Source: DATFVJ01 sp963712955 (GTDB taxonomy: Bacteria > Actinomycetota > Actinomycetes > Streptosporangiales > Streptosporangiaceae). Taken from it: a stretch of 64,000 nucleotides of DNA. The translations under genes were made by a program, and so were the position numbers. The notes beneath the pieces were generated by a model that searched no databases, was not told the DNA's origin, and saw only the letters and a program-made list of their open reading frames with translations. Position 1 is the stretch's first letter; the number at the start of each line of letters is the position of its first letter. Location of the stretch: the NCBI GenBank assembly GCA_963712955.1, contig CAVQKF010000004.1:124001-188000 (forward strand), written 5' to 3'. This document shows, in pieces, positions 61,253 through 64,000 of this stretch.

Positions 61253-63139
61253 ATGGCCGGAGCCTTACCACGTCGGCTGCGCAGTGAACTGGAAGAACTA
61301 TTCGCCGCCGATTTCCGGCAGGTCTGTATTCACCAGGGCACCGCGCGGCCCGCGCCAGGCGCCATCGCCTGCGCCCGGGGGACCGACATCTACTTCGCGC
61401 CGGGCGCCTACGCACCCGACAGCGAGGCGGGCCGCGAAGTGCTGTGCCATGAACTGGTGCACGTCCTTCAGCAACTGTCCGGCCGCGTCGCGGGCGCCCC
61501 GGCCAGAACCGCGAGCGACGCCCCCGGCCGCACCGCAGGTGGCGATCGACTCGAAGCCGAAGCGGTGGCGGCGGGCAGGAGTGCCGCGCACGGCCTGCCG
61601 GTTCGCCTGCCCGCCGGCCGTCCAGCAGCCACACTCCGCCCAGCGACACAGTGTTACACGACGATAGCGCCAGCGAACTGGGCCGCGAGCGTGATCGCGG
61701 CCCCGAACCCCCAGTGGCATAACCCACCAGCGCCGCAGGATACGTTTCTGGGGCAGGTCAAGGGCGGCGGCGGTGGCGCGAGCCCACGATCGTTCCTGAC
61801 CGGGACCGGCGCGGTGAACCTCGCCAGCGCCCACCCCGCCGGGGTAACCCTGCGCTTTTCCGCGGGCGGCCAGATGGCGATCGAGGACGCCGATCTGAGT
61901 GTGCGCCAGCCGAAGGTGTTCTACGCCACCCAGGCGGTCATTGACGAGAGCAACTTCAGGCTCGCCCTGCTCGGCTCGAACTTCCGGCTGGTCCCTGACC
62001 CCGGCGGCGGCGCCCAGCAGCGGATCACCGCCGCCGGGCAGGTGCTCCTGCGGGTCACGCCGCGCAACGTGGCCAACAACACCGCCGGGCTCGCCATGAA
62101 CGCCATCGAACCGTGCAATCAGCTTGTCGAGGCGGTGGTGGGCGCGACCAATCTCGTGCCGCGGTTTGAGAACCCCCTGAACCCGGCGCCGCACCTGCTG
62201 ATCGAATACCACGTCGCGCGGCAGTTGCTCGCGCCGATGCCGGCGGTGCTGGACACGTCGACCGCGGTGAATCTCGCGAACACCATGCGCAACATCGCCA
62301 TTCCCTGGGCGGCGGCGGCCCGTGGCGCGGCGGCGCCGTTCGTTGCCAGCCTGCAACACTTCGGGCTCAACCAGTACGCCTCCCCAGAGGTCGGTGAGGG
62401 CTTCGTCACCTCGTCCCTGATCGCCGCGGCGGCCGGGGCCGGCATCATGCAGGGCGGGATGCCGCCAACCTACAGCGATCACTATCATCTGGCCGCCGGC
62501 GGCAACCCGATGGTGGTGCAGAGCAGCAGGACCTGGGGATCGCACTGGGCCGGGGTCGTGGCGAGGGACGGCGCGGACGTGGTCACCCTCGAGAACTACG
62601 CCCGGACCGCCGAGGATGGCGCGATCGGCGACCCGGACTACCGCTTCTATTTCCAGATGTACAACACCAACCCGGCCCTGCCTGGCAACACCTGGCACGG
62701 CACCTGGACGACGACGCCGATGCAGCCGATCGCCGCGCCGGGCCCTCCGCCAGCGGCACCCCATGCGGCCGCGACACACGAGCCGGTGTCCCCGGGTGCC
62801 CTGGGCTTCGCCAACCCCATCACGATGCGGATGACGGTGCCCGACGCGCGTTATGACGCCATTGCCGCCGCGCAGTACGGCGCCGTGGCCATCAATACCA
62901 TCAAGAACGATCACAACATGATCGTCGGCGCACCCGACGCGCACCAGGAATTGCTAAACGTACTCAAGGGACTGCAATACGCAAACATTCACCTGAACGC
63001 GGCCGCCGCCGGCCGCATCGCACGGCGCAACGCCTGGGACGCGGCGCTGGCGGTCGCGCTCGGCGCCGCCCGGTTCCGCCGCAACCTCCAGGCCATCGCC
63101 TACACCCGCGCCAGGATCCTCGCGATGCAGGTCCACTGA
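61253..63139 (+). CDS. DUF4157-domain protein with HELVH motif, possible secreted/eCIS-type effector
   Basis: 628 aa from the ATG at 61253 with GAGAGGGGACGAG upstream. The N-terminal ~90 residues are a DUF4157 domain: DFRQVCIHQGTARPAPGAIA, GTDIYFAPGAYAPDSEAGRE and VLCHELVHVLQQ, with a zinc-protease-like H66-E-L-V-H70. A low-complexity linker follows to about residue 135. The C-terminal ~490 residues contain QSSRTWGSHWAGVVARDGAD and VVTLENYARTAEDG with DPDYRFYFQMYNT, a block that recurs at the end of other DUF4157 proteins and may be an enzymatic or structural domain. No signal peptide. DUF4157 is common in cargo of extracellular contractile injection systems, but no such particle genes are in the window. 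Intact and monocistronic. Confidence 0.8.
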   Translation: MAGALPRRLRSELEELFAADFRQVCIHQGTARPAPGAIACARGTDIYFAPGAYAPDSEAGREVLCHELVHVLQQLSGRVAGAPARTASDAPGRTAGGDRLEAEAVAAGRSAAHGLPVRLPAGRPAATLRPATQCYTTIAPANWAASVIAAPNPQWHNPPAPQDTFLGQVKGGGGGASPRSFLTGTGAVNLASAHPAGVTLRFSAGGQMAIEDADLSVRQPKVFYATQAVIDESNFRLALLGSNFRLVPDPGGGAQQRITAAGQVLLRVTPRNVANNTAGLAMNAIEPCNQLVEAVVGATNLVPRFENPLNPAPHLLIEYHVARQLLAPMPAVLDTSTAVNLANTMRNIAIPWAAAARGAAAPFVASLQHFGLNQYASPEVGEGFVTSSLIAAAAGAGIMQGGMPPTYSDHYHLAAGGNPMVVQSSRTWGSHWAGVVARDGADVVTLENYARTAEDGAIGDPDYRFYFQMYNTNPALPGNTWHGTWTTTPMQPIAAPGPPPAAPHAAATHEPVSPGALGFANPITMRMTVPDARYDAIAAAQYGAVAINTIKNDHNMIVGAPDAHQELLNVLKGLQYANIHLNAAAAGRIARRNAWDAALAVALGAARFRRNLQAIAYTRARILAMQVH

Positions 63140-63294
63140 GGCGAACCAGCCGTGCCGCCGCTCCCCGGCCGCGGCCGGCGCCAGGCTCCGATGCCATGGC
63201 ACTCGCTCGGGGCGGTAGCGGAGCCGGTCGGCCTCCCCGGCGAGCGAGCCCCGGGAGCGGGAATGACCGACACCACCGAACTTGGCGAGCTGAC

Positions 63295-63603
63295 CTACCC
63301 CTGAGCCAGGCCGCTGGCAACGGCGGTCGCCTGGCCACCTGCCCGATCACTGCTCCCATGGCCTCGGCCACGTCCAGCCGAGCCCCACCGCCGGCTGAGC
63401 GCCTGGACCAGCAGTAGTCCACGGCCGCTCTCGGCGTACTCGTCCGCTTGGGCGGGAGCCGGTTGGTGCGGGTTGGCGTCCCACACGAGAATGAGAATGC
63501 GGATGGTGTCCGCAAGCAGCCACAGGCGCACCGGGGAGATGGGCTCGATCGCGCGGGCGGCAGCGATGCCGTTGGTCATTAATTCCGAGACCAGGGCCGC
63601 TGA
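63295..63603 (-). pseudogene. ATP-binding anti-sigma-like protein (HATPase_c_2), 5' truncated
   Basis: The open frame has the N-box LVSELMTNGIAAARAI, the G1 box LVWDANPHQP and the G2 box ESGRGLLLVQALSRRWG of RsbW/SpoIIAB-like kinases. A stop codon at 63604-63606 precedes the N-box, so the first ~50 residues are missing. The only ATG (63579) would cut into the N-box. These small proteins pair with DUF397/XRE regulators in actinomycetes. The gap 63140-63294 holds no clear gene. Confidence 0.65.
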
Positions 63604-63840
63604 CTATCGTTCTCACTGGTCAAAATGCCGACGCTGCGCTCATGCCACGTAGCCGGTCAGCGGTCATTGATACCGCTAGTTCTCGCGGGCGCTCCCGGCC
63701 AGGACGTCCCAGCGCTGATGCCATTGCCTGATGCGGTCCGACTGCGGCTGGGAGGACCTGGCGGAGCGCGACCGGCGGCGGGAGAGGGCCTGGGGGCCGG
63801 GGCCGCACACCGGAAGCGCCCGTCAGCGGGATTGCGTGCT
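63604..63840. other. Intergenic, nothing recognised
   Basis: 237 bp with short frames on both strands and no conserved motif. The missing N-terminus of the ATP-binding protein is not detectable here. Confidence 0.4.
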
Positions 63841-64000
63841 TCAGCGGCGTGCGGCCCATACGGTGCGCTCGGTGTGCACCGTGACGTCGCTGCGGCGCAG
63901 GATGCTGTGGGGGCTGTCGACGTCGAGCAGCCGGTCGAGAGCGGTGAGGTCCTCGGGTGCCAGTGCGCCGGCGACGCTGCCGCGCAGGCGGCTGAGGCTG
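63841..64000 (-). CDS. 3' end of a gene, possibly SAM-dependent methyltransferase (5' partial)
   Basis: Minus-strand frame open from the window edge to a TGA at 63841-63843, 52 codons. It reads SLSRLRGSVAGALAPEDLTA, LDRLLDVDSPHSILRRSDVT and VHTERTVWAARR. The DSPHS-LRR-D and TVWAARR ending resembles the C-terminus of actinomycete class I methyltransferases. The catalytic part lies outside the window, so the identity is tentative. Confidence 0.45.
   Translation of the reverse strand, partial: SLSRLRGSVAGALAPEDLTALDRLLDVDSPHSILRRSDVTVHTERTVWAARR

Noticed and set aside
61253..63139. Part of a complete contractile injection system operon
   Set aside because: No sheath, tube, baseplate or AAA+ ATPase genes are found on either side within the window.
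63262..63303. 13-codon frame ending TYP as a ribosomal peptide precursor
   Set aside because: Too short, with no modification enzymes nearby. A short frame of this size is expected by chance.

Overview
The window is very GC-rich, with dense overlapping high-GC coding, GTG and TTG starts, 4-base start/stop overlaps, large LuxR-type ATPase regulators, a cvn conservon and several transposase families of mycelial actinomycetes. It is most likely chromosomal DNA of a filamentous Actinomycetota. I cannot assign a genus from sequence alone.

Layout. (1) 1-6640: the 3' end of a TPR-type regulator, a covalent-FAD oxidoreductase, a large LAL/LuxR regulator and an acyl-CoA dehydrogenase. (2) 6735-38371: a Wzx/Wzy-type exopolysaccharide locus. 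It starts with a decayed LytR-CpsA-Psr ligase gene and carries a PglF/CapD-like dehydratase, a Wzz/BY-kinase, two nucleotide-sugar dehydrogenases, WecB, an initiating phosphoglycosyl transferase, about six glycosyltransferases, a heparinase-like gene, a bi-domain oxidoreductase, several methyltransferases (four of FkbM type or similar), a polymerase-like membrane protein, a flippase and an asparagine-synthase-like amidotransferase. WecB plus the WecC-type dehydrogenase predict UDP-ManNAcA, the second dehydrogenase predicts another amino-uronic acid, and the amidotransferase could amidate one of them. (3) 38902-43279: a conservon (sensor kinase, roadblock protein, DUF742 protein, GTPase) without a P450. 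(4) 43561-50626: a tRNA with anticodon CAT followed by a degraded mobile island. It is bounded by two ~520-bp direct repeats of an integrase 3' end and holds several toxin-antitoxin modules, a relaxase remnant, att-like copies of the tRNA 3' end and an unrecognised 479-aa protein. (5) 50628-61026: a region of IS debris interleaved with an AHSA1-type protein, a TetR-controlled cupin/hydrolase/MBL module, a STAND-ATPase fragment and an O-methyltransferase. (6) 61253-64000: an orphan DUF4157 (HELVH) protein, a truncated ATP-binding anti-sigma-like gene and the 3' end of a possible methyltransferase.

The most striking structure is in the polysaccharide locus. A promoter-methyltransferase-dehydrogenase cassette exists twice (32256-33207 and 35436-36946). 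In one copy the dehydrogenase is gutted by internal deletions, in the other the methyltransferase is gutted, and both remnants keep open reading frames.

Caution: many otherwise normal genes carry single-base frameshifts (listed in the findings). Either the sequence contains indel errors or the strain has many recent pseudogenes. I cannot tell which from this sequence.
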